NCBI GenBank assembly: GCA_050955025.1
Contig: JBPBQX010000225.1
Coordinates: 1 to 13,028, forward strand
Direction: 5' to 3'
DNA from: CAXSEF01 sp050955025
GTDB lineage: Bacteria > Pseudomonadota > Alphaproteobacteria > Acetobacterales > Acetobacteraceae
Length of the DNA: 13,028 bases
The notes below the pieces were generated by a model, which was not told the origin of the DNA, ran no database searches, and saw only the letters and a program-made list of their open reading frames with translations. The position numbers were made by a program, and so were the translations under genes. Positions 6,918 through 13,028 of the stretch are shown here, piece by piece (positions within the stretch are counted from its first letter, which is position 1; each line of letters opens with the position of its first letter).

Positions 6918-7512
6918 TGCGGCAAGGCGTTCGCAATCCTGGTCCCCGTGACCGCGAGATCGCCGCGGGCTCGACCCGGTGGCGCCTGCCCAGGGTTCGG
7001 CTCCCGGATCGGGAGAGACCGAGGGCCGCCGGGCTTCGCGGGCGAGCTGCGCGCGCTTGCGCTCGACGCCCCGGGCGTGGCCGGACAGGGCGCCGTCGTT
7101 GCGCACCACGCGGTGGCGAGGGATCGCGACCGCGATGCCGTTCGCGGCACACGCCCCGGCGACCTCCGCTTCCTGCGCCGGAACCGAACTGCGTCGGGTT
7201 CGCGGAACTGCCTGCCCTGGCGCGATCGGGCTTTCACCCGCTTGCACGACCACCGCCCTGTCGGGGTCACGGTCGCCTTCCGGGAGCGGCGTGAGCGTTC
7301 CCGGAGCGCCTCGCCGGCCGCACCGTTCCGCCGGTCCGGCCCCGGTTCGCGCGGGGCGTGGATGGACGCCAGGGCCGCAGGCGCGGCTTCGCGGGTCGGT
7401 CGTGCTCGCGGGAGGCGATCCGCAACGAGCACGTCCCGCCCGGGTCAGGCGCCCGGCGATCCCCGGGCCGCCCGCTCCGCGCCGGGTGCGGGCGGCCGGG
7501 ATCCCGGTGGGG
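6918..7512. other. 595-bp stretch without an intact gene
   Basis: Between the tRNA gene and the stop of the minus-strand oxidoreductase no frame encodes a recognisable complete protein. The minus strand carries the Ada/Ogt remnant listed separately. The outer parts (about 6918-7025 and 7200-7512) show nothing I can assign: no T-run terminator after the tRNA, no recombinase remnant, and no obvious direct repeat of the tRNA 3' end that would mark an integration site. The strong G excess of the flanking + strand is weaker here. Confidence 0.6.
7027..7190 (-). pseudogene. remnant of Ada/Ogt O6-methylguanine-DNA methyltransferase
   Basis: Read on the minus strand, this piece gives ACAANGIAVAIPRHRVVRN, then DGALSGHARGVERKRAQLAR, which matches the active-site region of Ada/Ogt proteins (typically ACAAN-AVAIPCHRVVRNDG-LSGYRWG-RKR-LL-E). 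The acceptor cysteine of the invariant PCHR motif is replaced by Arg (codon at 7116-7118, CGC on the minus strand against an expected TGC), and GYRWG has become GHARG. Only about 50 residues are recognisable; upstream the frame runs into sequence without the expected AraC-like or N-terminal domains. The intact enzyme moves alkyl groups from O6-alkylguanine onto that cysteine, so this copy cannot work as a repair enzyme. The boundaries are approximate. The alternative, a chance match, is unlikely given the run of matching residues. Confidence 0.7.
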
Positions 7513-8520
7513 TCACCACTGCACGCCGATCTTGCCAAAGTGCGCCGCGCCTTCGAGGTGGCGGAACGCGTCGGCCAGCTCGGGGAGGGCGAAGCGGCGG
7601 TCGACCACCGGGCGCAGGGGCAGGGTGTCGAGCGCGCGCACGAAGTCCTGCTGCTCGCGTCGGTTGCCGACGATCAGGCCCTGCAGGCGGGCCTGCCTGA
7701 CCATCAGCTTGGCCGTGGGGACCTCGCCGCCGGCGCCGGTCAGCACGCCGATCAGGGAGATGTGGCCGCCCACGCGCACCGCCTCGATCGACTGCGGCAG
7801 CGTGCCGGGGCCGCCCAGTTCGACCACGTGGTCCACGCCGCGGCCGCCGGTCCAGGCGCGCACCGTGGCGCCCCAGTTCTGGTCCTTGCGGTAGTTGACG
7901 CAGTGGTCGGCGCCGAGGGCGCGGGCGCGCTCCAGCTTCTCGTCCGACGAGGAGGTGACGACGACGCGCGCACCCATCGCCTTGGCGATCTGCAGCGCCC
8001 AGATCGACACGCCGCCGGTGCCCAGCGTCAGCACGGTGTCGCCGGCCTTGAGGCCGCCGTCGACCACCATCGCGCGCCAGGCGGTCAGGCCCGCGGTGGT
8101 GATGGTCGCGGACTCGACGGGGTCCCAGCCGGCGGGGGCGCGGGTGAAGGCGGTGGCGGGGAGGACCACGGCGGCCTGGGCGAAGCCGTCGATGCCGTCG
8201 CCGGGGGTGCGGCTGAAGTCGCCGAGCGTGGGGCCGCCGTCCTGCCAGTCGGGGAAGAAGCAGGAGACCACGCTGTCGCCGACCGCGAACTCGCGCACGG
8301 ACTCGCCCACGGCCTCGACCGTGCCGGCGCCGTCGGACAGGGGCACGCGGCCGTCGGCGGCGGGGGATTTCCCCGATGCCACCATGTAGTCGTGGAAGTT
8401 CAGCGAGCTGCCGTGCAGCGCCACGCGGATCTCGTGCGGGCCGGGCGCGCCGGGGTCGGGGCGGTCGGCGCGGCGCAGGCGGTCCAGGCCGCCGGGGGCC
8501 GCGATCTCGATGGCCTGCAT
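7513..8520 (-). CDS. zinc-independent MDR oxidoreductase (quinone-oxidoreductase-like)
   Basis: The 335-residue protein belongs to the medium-chain dehydrogenase/reductase superfamily, cytoplasmic and NAD(P)H-dependent. The GroES-like N-terminal half includes SSLNFHDYMVASG (39-50) and PLSDGAGTVEAVG (60-72). The Rossmann half has the nucleotide loop TLGTGGVSIWALQIAKAMGA (165-184), followed by TSSSDEKLERARALGAD. The four-cysteine structural zinc loop and the catalytic Cys-His-Glu set of alcohol dehydrogenases are absent, so a quinone or enone reductase activity is more likely than zinc alcohol dehydrogenase, although such proteins are often annotated as alcohol dehydrogenase. The start is clear: a strong AAGGAGA lies 7 bases before the ATG (complement of 8518-8520). 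It diverges from the SDR gene across a 183-bp gap. The true substrate is unknown. Confidence 0.88.
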   Translation of the reverse strand: MQAIEIAAPGGLDRLRRADRPDPGAPGPHEIRVALHGSSLNFHDYMVASGKSPAADGRVPLSDGAGTVEAVGESVREFAVGDSVVSCFFPDWQDGGPTLGDFSRTPGDGIDGFAQAAVVLPATAFTRAPAGWDPVESATITTAGLTAWRAMVVDGGLKAGDTVLTLGTGGVSIWALQIAKAMGARVVVTSSSDEKLERARALGADHCVNYRKDQNWGATVRAWTGGRGVDHVVELGGPGTLPQSIEAVRVGGHISLIGVLTGAGGEVPTAKLMVRQARLQGLIVGNRREQQDFVRALDTLPLRPVVDRRFALPELADAFRHLEGAAHFGKIGVQW

Positions 8521-8703
8521 GGGGGGGTCTCCTTGGAAGGGGCGCGGGCGGCGCGGCCGGGTTGACGGGCGCGCCGGGCCGCCGAGATGGGGCGCAGGCG
8601 GCGAACGTGCCACCAGCCCGGGGTGGGCGTGCGGCGGTGCAACGCGGGGGCGCGGGGCGTCGTTGCGTGGCGCGGGGCGGTTCGGCGCGAGGGGGTGGCG
8701 GTC
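8521..8703. promoter_or_regulatory. divergent control region between MDR and SDR genes
   Basis: Both genes start outward from this 183-bp gap, so promoters for both should be here. The MDR Shine-Dalgarno (AAGGAGA on the minus strand) is at its left edge. A short inverted repeat GCAACG (8639-8644) and CGTTGC (8661-8666), separated by 16 bases, could be an operator. TTGACG at about 8563 resembles a -35 box for rightward transcription but has no good -10 partner. All promoter assignments are weak. Confidence 0.35.
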
Positions 8704-9480
8704 ATGGCGAGGGTGTTCATCACGGGGTCGTCGGACGGGCTGGGGCGGATGGCGGCGCAGCTGCTCGTGGCGCAGGGGCACGCGGTGGTGCTGCACGCGC
8801 GCGACGCGGCCCGGGGGCGCGACGCCGTGGCCGCGGTGCCGGGGGCGGAGGCGGTGGTGCTGGGCGACCTCGCGAGCCTCGCGCAGGTGCGGGGGGTGGC
8901 GGAGCAGGTCAACGCGCTCGGCGCCTTCGACGCGGTGATCCACAACGCGGCGGTGGGGTTCCGCGAGCGCCAGCGGGTGGAGACTGAGGACGGCTTCGCG
9001 CACGTGTTCGCGGTGAACACGCTGGCGCCCTACGTGCTGACGGCGCTGATCCGCAGGCCGGGGCGGCTGGTGTACGTCAGCTCGGAGCTGCACCGGCGGG
9101 GGGATGGCAGCCTGGAGGATTTGAACTGGGAGCGGCGGCCGTGGCGGGGGAACAAGGCGTATTCGGACACCAAGCTGCACGACGCGCTGCTGGCGTGCGC
9201 GGTGGCGCGGCGCTGGCCGGGGGTCAGGAGCAACGCGCTGGAGCCGGGGTGGGTGGCGACGAAGATGGGCGGGGCGCACGCCACCGGCGACCTGGACCAG
9301 GGGCATCGCACGCAGGCTTGGCTCGCCGCCAGCGACGATCCGGGGGCGGCGGGGACGGGGGGGTATTTCTTCCACATGCGGCCGCGGCGGCCGAGCGGGG
9401 CGGTGGAGGATGTCGTGCGCCAGGACATGCTGGTGGCGGCGTGCGCGCGGATGTCGGGGGTGGCGCTGCCGGAGGCGTGA
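8704..9480 (+). CDS. short-chain dehydrogenase/reductase (SDR)
   Basis: The 258-residue protein is a classical-type SDR. The cofactor loop TGSSDGLG is at residues 7-14, and R33 in LHARDAARG after the second strand suggests NADP(H). D55 in LGDLAS, HNAAVG at 80-85 in place of the usual NNAG, and N105 in VNTLAPY follow. The catalytic set is Ser126/127 (VSSELH), Tyr153 and Lys157 (YSDTK). The segment EPGWVATKMGG is the usual PG loop. The layout resembles the retinol-dehydrogenase/WW-oxidoreductase-like SDRs, but the substrate cannot be told. ATG 8704 has a G-rich GAGGGGG upstream as a weak ribosome binding site. It diverges from the MDR gene and converges on the hydroxyacid dehydrogenase with an 18-base gap. 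Confidence 0.9.
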   Translation: MARVFITGSSDGLGRMAAQLLVAQGHAVVLHARDAARGRDAVAAVPGAEAVVLGDLASLAQVRGVAEQVNALGAFDAVIHNAAVGFRERQRVETEDGFAHVFAVNTLAPYVLTALIRRPGRLVYVSSELHRRGDGSLEDLNWERRPWRGNKAYSDTKLHDALLACAVARRWPGVRSNALEPGWVATKMGGAHATGDLDQGHRTQAWLAASDDPGAAGTGGYFFHMRPRRPSGAVEDVVRQDMLVAACARMSGVALPEA

Positions 9481-9498
9481 TGCCGGGCGGGCCGGGGG

Positions 9499-10461
9499 TC
9501 AGGCGGGCCAGACCTCGGGGTTGACGAGGTGGTGCGGGCGCTCGCCGTGCAGGATGGCGCGCATGTCCTCGGCGGCGCGGATGCCCAGGGCGCGGGTGCT
9601 GTTCGCGCTCAGGCCGGCGATGTGGGGGGTGAGCAGGAGGTTCGGCAGGGCGAACAGCGGGCTGTCGGGCGGCAGGGGCTCGGTGTCGAACACGTCCAGC
9701 GCGGCGCCGGCAAGGGTGCCGGCGGCGAGCGCCTCGGCCAGCGCCGCGGTGTCGACCACGCCGCCGCGCGCGACGTTGACCAGCACGGCGCCGGGCCTCA
9801 TCCGGGCCAGGCGCGCGCGGTCCACCAGGTTGCGGGTTTCGGGGGTCAGCGGGCAGGCGAGGACGACCGCGTCGGAGCGGGCGAACAGCGTGTCGAGGTC
9901 GGCGGGCTCCACGCCGTCGGGGACCGAGGACGCGCGGCGGGTGGCGCCGAGCACGCGCATGCCGAAGCCCAGGCGCGCGATGTCGGCGAGGCGGCGGCCG
10001 ATCGCGCCCAGGCCCACGATGCCCAGCGTGCCGCCGCCGATCTCGGCGAGGCGGCTGCCGGCGGGGCGGGCCGCGTTCCAGCCCTCGCGTCGGAGCAGGG
10101 CGTCGTTGCCGGCCAGGCCGCGTCGCAGGTGCAGCAGGGCGGCGACGGCGTATTCGGCGACCGCGTTGGCGTTGGCGCCGGGCAGGCTGGTGACGGGGAC
10201 GCCGTGGGCGGTGGCGGCGGCGACGGGCACGAAGTCGATGCCGACGCCGTGGCGCACCAGGGCGCGCAGGCGCGGCGCGTGCGCGCAGATGTCGTCGGGC
10301 AGCAGGGCGCGCACGATGATGCCGTCCGCGTCGGCGGCCAGGCGGCGCAGGGTGTCGAAGCCGGTGTCGGGGGCGAGGACCACGCGGGCGAAGGGCGTCA
10401 GCAGGGCCAGGCCGTCCGGGTGGATCGCGTTGGTCAGCAGGATCACCGGCGGCTCGGCCAT
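9499..10461 (-). CDS. D-isomer-specific 2-hydroxyacid dehydrogenase
   Basis: A cytoplasmic oxidoreductase of 320 residues that interconverts a 2-keto acid and a D-2-hydroxy acid. The substrate-domain motif VRHGVGIDFVPV (69-80) and GANANAVAEYAVA (95-107) precede the Rossmann domain with GLGAIG at 150-155. The active-site triad is complete: R232 in NVARGGVVD, E261 in FDTEP and H280 in TPHIAG. The second Rossmann strand ends in LGATRRAS (171-178) without the Asp that favours NAD, and the two Arg suggest NADP. That pattern fits glyoxylate/hydroxypyruvate reductases as well as SerA-like enzymes; there is no C-terminal ACT domain, so phosphoglycerate dehydrogenase for serine synthesis is less likely. 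The ATG has AAAGGA about 10 bases upstream. It diverges from the asparaginase-family gene. Confidence 0.9.
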   Translation of the reverse strand: MAEPPVILLTNAIHPDGLALLTPFARVVLAPDTGFDTLRRLAADADGIIVRALLPDDICAHAPRLRALVRHGVGIDFVPVAAATAHGVPVTSLPGANANAVAEYAVAALLHLRRGLAGNDALLRREGWNAARPAGSRLAEIGGGTLGIVGLGAIGRRLADIARLGFGMRVLGATRRASSVPDGVEPADLDTLFARSDAVVLACPLTPETRNLVDRARLARMRPGAVLVNVARGGVVDTAALAEALAAGTLAGAALDVFDTEPLPPDSPLFALPNLLLTPHIAGLSANSTRALGIRAAEDMRAILHGERPHHLVNPEVWPA

Positions 10462-10686
10462 GCGGGGAGGGTCCTTTTCGCGGGCGCGGCGGGGCGCACG
10501 GGAGCGGCGCGGCGGCATGGTGCGCTGCGGCATGAGGCGCGTGGCGGGTGCGGATGGCAAGGTTGCGCGGGGGTGGCCCGGGGACCGCGCACGCGGGGGA
10601 CGGGGGCGCGCGGGCGCCGGCGGGGGTCGCGCCGGGCGCGCGGGCGTGCTGCAAGGCGCGCTCGGGTTCAACGACGCGAGGCGCGG
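10462..10686. promoter_or_regulatory. divergent control region between hydroxyacid dehydrogenase and asparaginase genes
   Basis: This 225-bp gap must hold both start regions because the two genes point away from each other. It is extremely GC-rich, with short repeats of GCGCGCGGGCG type near 10610-10650. I see no convincing promoter boxes or operator, only the two ribosome binding sites at the edges. Confidence 0.3.
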
Positions 10687-11715
10687 ATGACGACGCAGGG
10701 CTCAGGGGCGGGCGCGGGGACGCGGCGCAGGATCGCGGTGATCGGCACGGGGGGCACGATCTCGTCGGTGTCGGAGGACAGCCTCGACGTGCTCGACTAT
10801 CCCGAGTTCAGCCGCAAGATCGACGCGGCGGAGCTGCTCGCGCGCGTGCCCGAGGCGTTCCGGGTCGCCGAGCCGGTGGCCGTGGCGTTCCGCGCGGTCA
10901 GCTCCACCGCGATCGGGCCGCGCGAGTGGGTCGCGTTGCGCGACCTGGTGCATGCGACGGCGGCGGCGGACCCGGGGATCGCGGGGTTCGTCATCACGCA
11001 CGGCACGTCGACGCTGGAGGAGACGGCGTTCTTCCTCAACCTCACGCTGCGGGTCGCGGTGCCGGTGGTGCTCGTGGGGGCGCAGCGGCCGGCCTCGGCG
11101 TTGGGCTCGGACGCGGGGGCGAACCTGGTGGCGGCGCTGCGGGTCGCGTCGTGCGGCGAGGCGGCGGGGATGGGCGTGCTGGTCGTGCTCAACGACGAGG
11201 TTCATGCGGCGCGGGACGTGTCGAAGACTTCGACGTATCGGCTGCAGACGTTCCGGTCGGCGGATTTCGGGGCGCTGGGGCACGTCGACGGCGATGCGGT
11301 GCGGTTCGCGCGCAGCCCGCGGGGGATGCGGGCGCCGGGGGGGGCGTTCGCCTCGGCGGAGGGGCTCGTGCTGCCGCGGGTCGATGTCGTGCTGTCTTAC
11401 GCGGGGGCGGACGGGGCGATGGTCGAGGCGGCGGTTGCGGCCGGCGCGCGGGGGGTTGTGTCGGCGGGGTTCGCGCCGGGGTGCGCCACGCCGGGCGAGT
11501 GCCAGGCGTTCGAGCGCGCGGCGGCGGCGGGCGTCGTCGTCGTGCAGTGCAGCCGCGCGGGGAGCGGGCGGGTCGCGCCGCGGCGATACCTGCGCGGGGC
11601 GGGGATCGTCGCGGGGGAGGACCTCAGCCCGCAGAAGGCGCGGATCCTGCTGATGCTGGCGCTCTCGCAGGGGTGGGATGTCGCGAGGGTTTCGGAGGTG
11701 TTCGGGGCGGTGTGA
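10687..11715 (+). CDS. asparaginase-family amidohydrolase
   Basis: The family hydrolyses L-asparagine to aspartate and ammonia. The protein has 342 residues and no signal peptide, so a cytoplasmic AnsA-like enzyme is expected. The nucleophile region is GTGGTIS with T21; a lid-like loop (SEDSLDVLDYPEFS) follows. The second site is THGTSTLEETAFF, with T107 in place but Ser108 where classical enzymes have Asp (HGTDT). VLVGAQRPASA and K180 in ARDVSKTSTYRLQTF match the third part of the Thr-Lys-Asp relay. The changed Asp, which normally helps hold the substrate's amino and carboxyl groups, makes the exact substrate doubtful; related amides are possible. ATG 10687 has GAGGCG just upstream. It diverges from the hydroxyacid dehydrogenase and converges on the M20 peptidase, with repeat copy C between them. 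Confidence 0.88.
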   Translation: MTTQGSGAGAGTRRRIAVIGTGGTISSVSEDSLDVLDYPEFSRKIDAAELLARVPEAFRVAEPVAVAFRAVSSTAIGPREWVALRDLVHATAAADPGIAGFVITHGTSTLEETAFFLNLTLRVAVPVVLVGAQRPASALGSDAGANLVAALRVASCGEAAGMGVLVVLNDEVHAARDVSKTSTYRLQTFRSADFGALGHVDGDAVRFARSPRGMRAPGGAFASAEGLVLPRVDVVLSYAGADGAMVEAAVAAGARGVVSAGFAPGCATPGECQAFERAAAAGVVVVQCSRAGSGRVAPRRYLRGAGIVAGEDLSPQKARILLMLALSQGWDVARVSEVFGAV

Positions 11716-11873
11716 AGGAAGGAAGGCCAGAGGCTCTGCCTCTGGACTCCGCCAAAGGCTCGCCTTTGGAAACGTCTTTAAGGGCTGCCTTCGCTTCGTG
11801 TGGGATTCTCAAGGCGAGCCTTGAGCGGAGTCCAGAGGCAGAGCCTCTGGCCTTGCCTTGCCTGGCCTTGCCT
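11716..11873. repeat. intergenic palindromic repeat, copy C (between convergent genes)
   Basis: The copy fills the space between two facing stop codons. It is the cleanest of the three: 11723-11751 and 11826-11854 are perfect 29-bp inverted arms. Each arm contains its own hairpin, CCAGAGGC-TCT-GCCTCTGG at 11727-11745 and its exact complement at 11832-11850. Inner hairpins are CCAAAGGC-TC-GCCTTTGG (11752-11769) and TCAAGGC-GA-GCCTTGA (11809-11824). The centre carries GCTTCGTGTG. After the right arm a short CCTTGC repeat runs up to the stop of the M20 gene. Between convergent genes it could serve as a two-way transcription barrier; this is inference. Confidence 0.88.
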
Positions 11874-13001
11874 TCAGGCCCCGATCGACGCGAGGAGTCC
11901 GGCGAGGAGGGGCGCGCGGCGGAGCAGGCTCGGGATGGCGATGTGCTCGGAGAGGGTGTGCAGGCCCTCGCCTTCCAGGCCGAGGCCGTCGAGCGTGGGG
12001 ATGCCGAGGGCTCCGGTGAAGTTGCCGTCCGAGCCGCCGCCGGCCGAGCAGTGCGTGATGTCGAAGCCGATGTGCTGCGCGACGGCGCGGGCGGTCTCGT
12101 AGAGGGCGAGGGTGGGGGCGTCGGGTTCCCAGACGGGGCGGGTGACGCCGCGTCGCACGTCGAGGCGCACGCCGCCGGAGTCGTGGGCGAGGGCGAGCAT
12201 GGCGGCGACGCCGCGGTCGAGGTCGGGCTGGCGGCGGGCCATGCTGAGGGCCTCGGCGCGGCAGGTCGTGGAGACGCAGTTCACCCAGGCGCCGCCGTGG
12301 ATGACGCCGACGCTGAAGGTGCACTCGGGGGTGGTCATGTCCTCGATCAGGGGGATCTGGCGGGCCATCTCGCGGATGGCGGAGCGGCCCTTGGCGAGGC
12401 TCCAGCCGGCGTGGCTGGGCTGGCCGGTGGCCTCCAGCTCGAAGCGGGCGATGGCGTAGCGGCCGGTGACGACGCCGCCGTCGTGGGTGGGCTCGGGGAC
12501 GAGGACGCAGGCGTGGCGGGCGGCCTCGGCCTCGATCAGGTCGCGGGTGCTGGGGCTGCCGACTTCCTCGTCGGAGGTCAGGAGGACGGTCACGGGGAGG
12601 GGGGTCTCGATGCCGGCGCGGGCGAGCTGGCGCAGGGCTTCCAGGGCGGCGTGGACGCCGCCCTTCATGTCGAGGATGCCGGGGCCGAAGCAGCGGTCGC
12701 CGTCGATGCGCCAGGGGAGCGCGGCCAGGGTGCCGACGGGGTGGACGGTGTCGAGGTGGCCCATGAGGAGGATGCCGGGGGTGCCGGCGCGGGGGTGCGG
12801 CAGGGTGGCGCGGACGCAGCCGCCGAAGCCCAGGCGGCCGGGGATGCGGTCGACGCGCGCGCCCATCAGGAGGAGGTCGCGGGCGGCCAGGTCCATCATC
12901 GCGTTCACGGCGGCGGCGTCCCAGGTGGGGCTCTCGCACTCCACCCAGCGGCGCAGGTCGTCGAGCATGGCGGGGACGTCGAAGGGCAGGGGCGGGATCA
13001 T
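11874..13001 (-). CDS. M20 family metallopeptidase, glutamate carboxypeptidase (CPG2)-like
   Basis: The 375-residue protein is a two-zinc peptidase of the M20 family (ArgE/DapE/CPG2 group). Metal and catalytic residues are in place: H82 and D84 in MGHLDTVHP, the bridging D111 in GPGILDMKGG, the general base E145 and ligand E146 in TSDEEVGSPSTR, E170 in VPEPTHDGG, and the C-terminal H348 in EGLHTLSEH. The dimerisation domain begins around residue 185, with QPSHAG at 195-200. The DEEVGSPSTR block is typical of carboxypeptidase G2-like enzymes, which remove C-terminal glutamate from acylated substrates, more than of ArgE or DapE. No signal peptide is seen, so a cytoplasmic role in peptide or N-acyl amino acid breakdown is likely. 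The ATG (complement of 12999-13001) has GAGGA about 10 bases upstream. It faces the asparaginase gene tail to tail. Confidence 0.9.
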   Translation of the reverse strand: MIPPLPFDVPAMLDDLRRWVECESPTWDAAAVNAMMDLAARDLLLMGARVDRIPGRLGFGGCVRATLPHPRAGTPGILLMGHLDTVHPVGTLAALPWRIDGDRCFGPGILDMKGGVHAALEALRQLARAGIETPLPVTVLLTSDEEVGSPSTRDLIEAEAARHACVLVPEPTHDGGVVTGRYAIARFELEATGQPSHAGWSLAKGRSAIREMARQIPLIEDMTTPECTFSVGVIHGGAWVNCVSTTCRAEALSMARRQPDLDRGVAAMLALAHDSGGVRLDVRRGVTRPVWEPDAPTLALYETARAVAQHIGFDITHCSAGGGSDGNFTGALGIPTLDGLGLEGEGLHTLSEHIAIPSLLRRAPLLAGLLASIGA

Positions 13002-13028
13002 GCAGGGCGTCCTCGGGCGGGGTGGAGG

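Noticed and set aside
8563..8592. TTGACG as a sigma-70 promoter for the SDR gene
   Set aside because: The hexamer 17 bases downstream (AGATGG) is a poor -10, and chance TTGACG in this composition cannot be excluded.

Overview
The window is very GC-rich DNA with dense, short-gapped genes and GTG/TTG starts. It looks like a chromosomal segment of a high-GC alphaproteobacterium, most likely of the Acetobacteraceae/Rhodospirillales type (Roseomonas-like). I infer this from base composition, from the gene order alaC-hom-glpX-recJ (an arrangement I associate with alphaproteobacteria) and from the protein sequences; I could not run a taxonomic search. There is no sign of phage, plasmid, integrase, transposase, rRNA or CRISPR.

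Layout. 1-705 is the 3' end of a gene for an OmpA-like, Ala/Pro-rich protein. 770-6768 is a run of four same-strand housekeeping genes: alaC (PLP aminotransferase), hom (homoserine dehydrogenase with ACT domain), glpX (class II fructose-1,6-bisphosphatase) and recJ (ssDNA exonuclease). A tRNA-Glu(TTC) gene follows at 6842-6917. 6918-7512 has no intact gene, but on the minus strand it carries a decayed remnant of an Ada/Ogt-type O6-alkylguanine-DNA methyltransferase in which the catalytic Cys has become Arg. 7513-13001 is a set of single-gene units in alternating orientation: a zinc-free quinone-oxidoreductase-like MDR enzyme (-), an SDR oxidoreductase (+), a D-2-hydroxyacid dehydrogenase (-), an asparaginase-family amidohydrolase (+) and an M20 glutamate-carboxypeptidase-like metallopeptidase (-).

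Functionally the first half joins amino-acid synthesis (transamination, then homoserine for Thr/Met), gluconeogenesis and DNA repair. The second half is accessory redox and amino-acid/peptide catabolism. The two halves show no obvious shared pathway.

The least ordinary feature is non-coding. Three copies (1985-2105, 4830-4987, 11716-11873) of a 120-160 bp intergenic palindromic element each start at or within a few bases of a stop codon and fill the gap to the next gene. Each has two arms, and each arm carries two small hairpins. At hom and recJ the element ends against, or inside, the start region of the next gene. A different palindrome cluster, with a shared GTCCTGC-N3-GCAGGAC core and mutually exclusive pairings, lies between hom and glpX. 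The + strand is G-rich over most of the window in genes of either direction, which suggests a replication-strand bias. I did not find a convincing undescribed multi-gene system; the coding content is ordinary.
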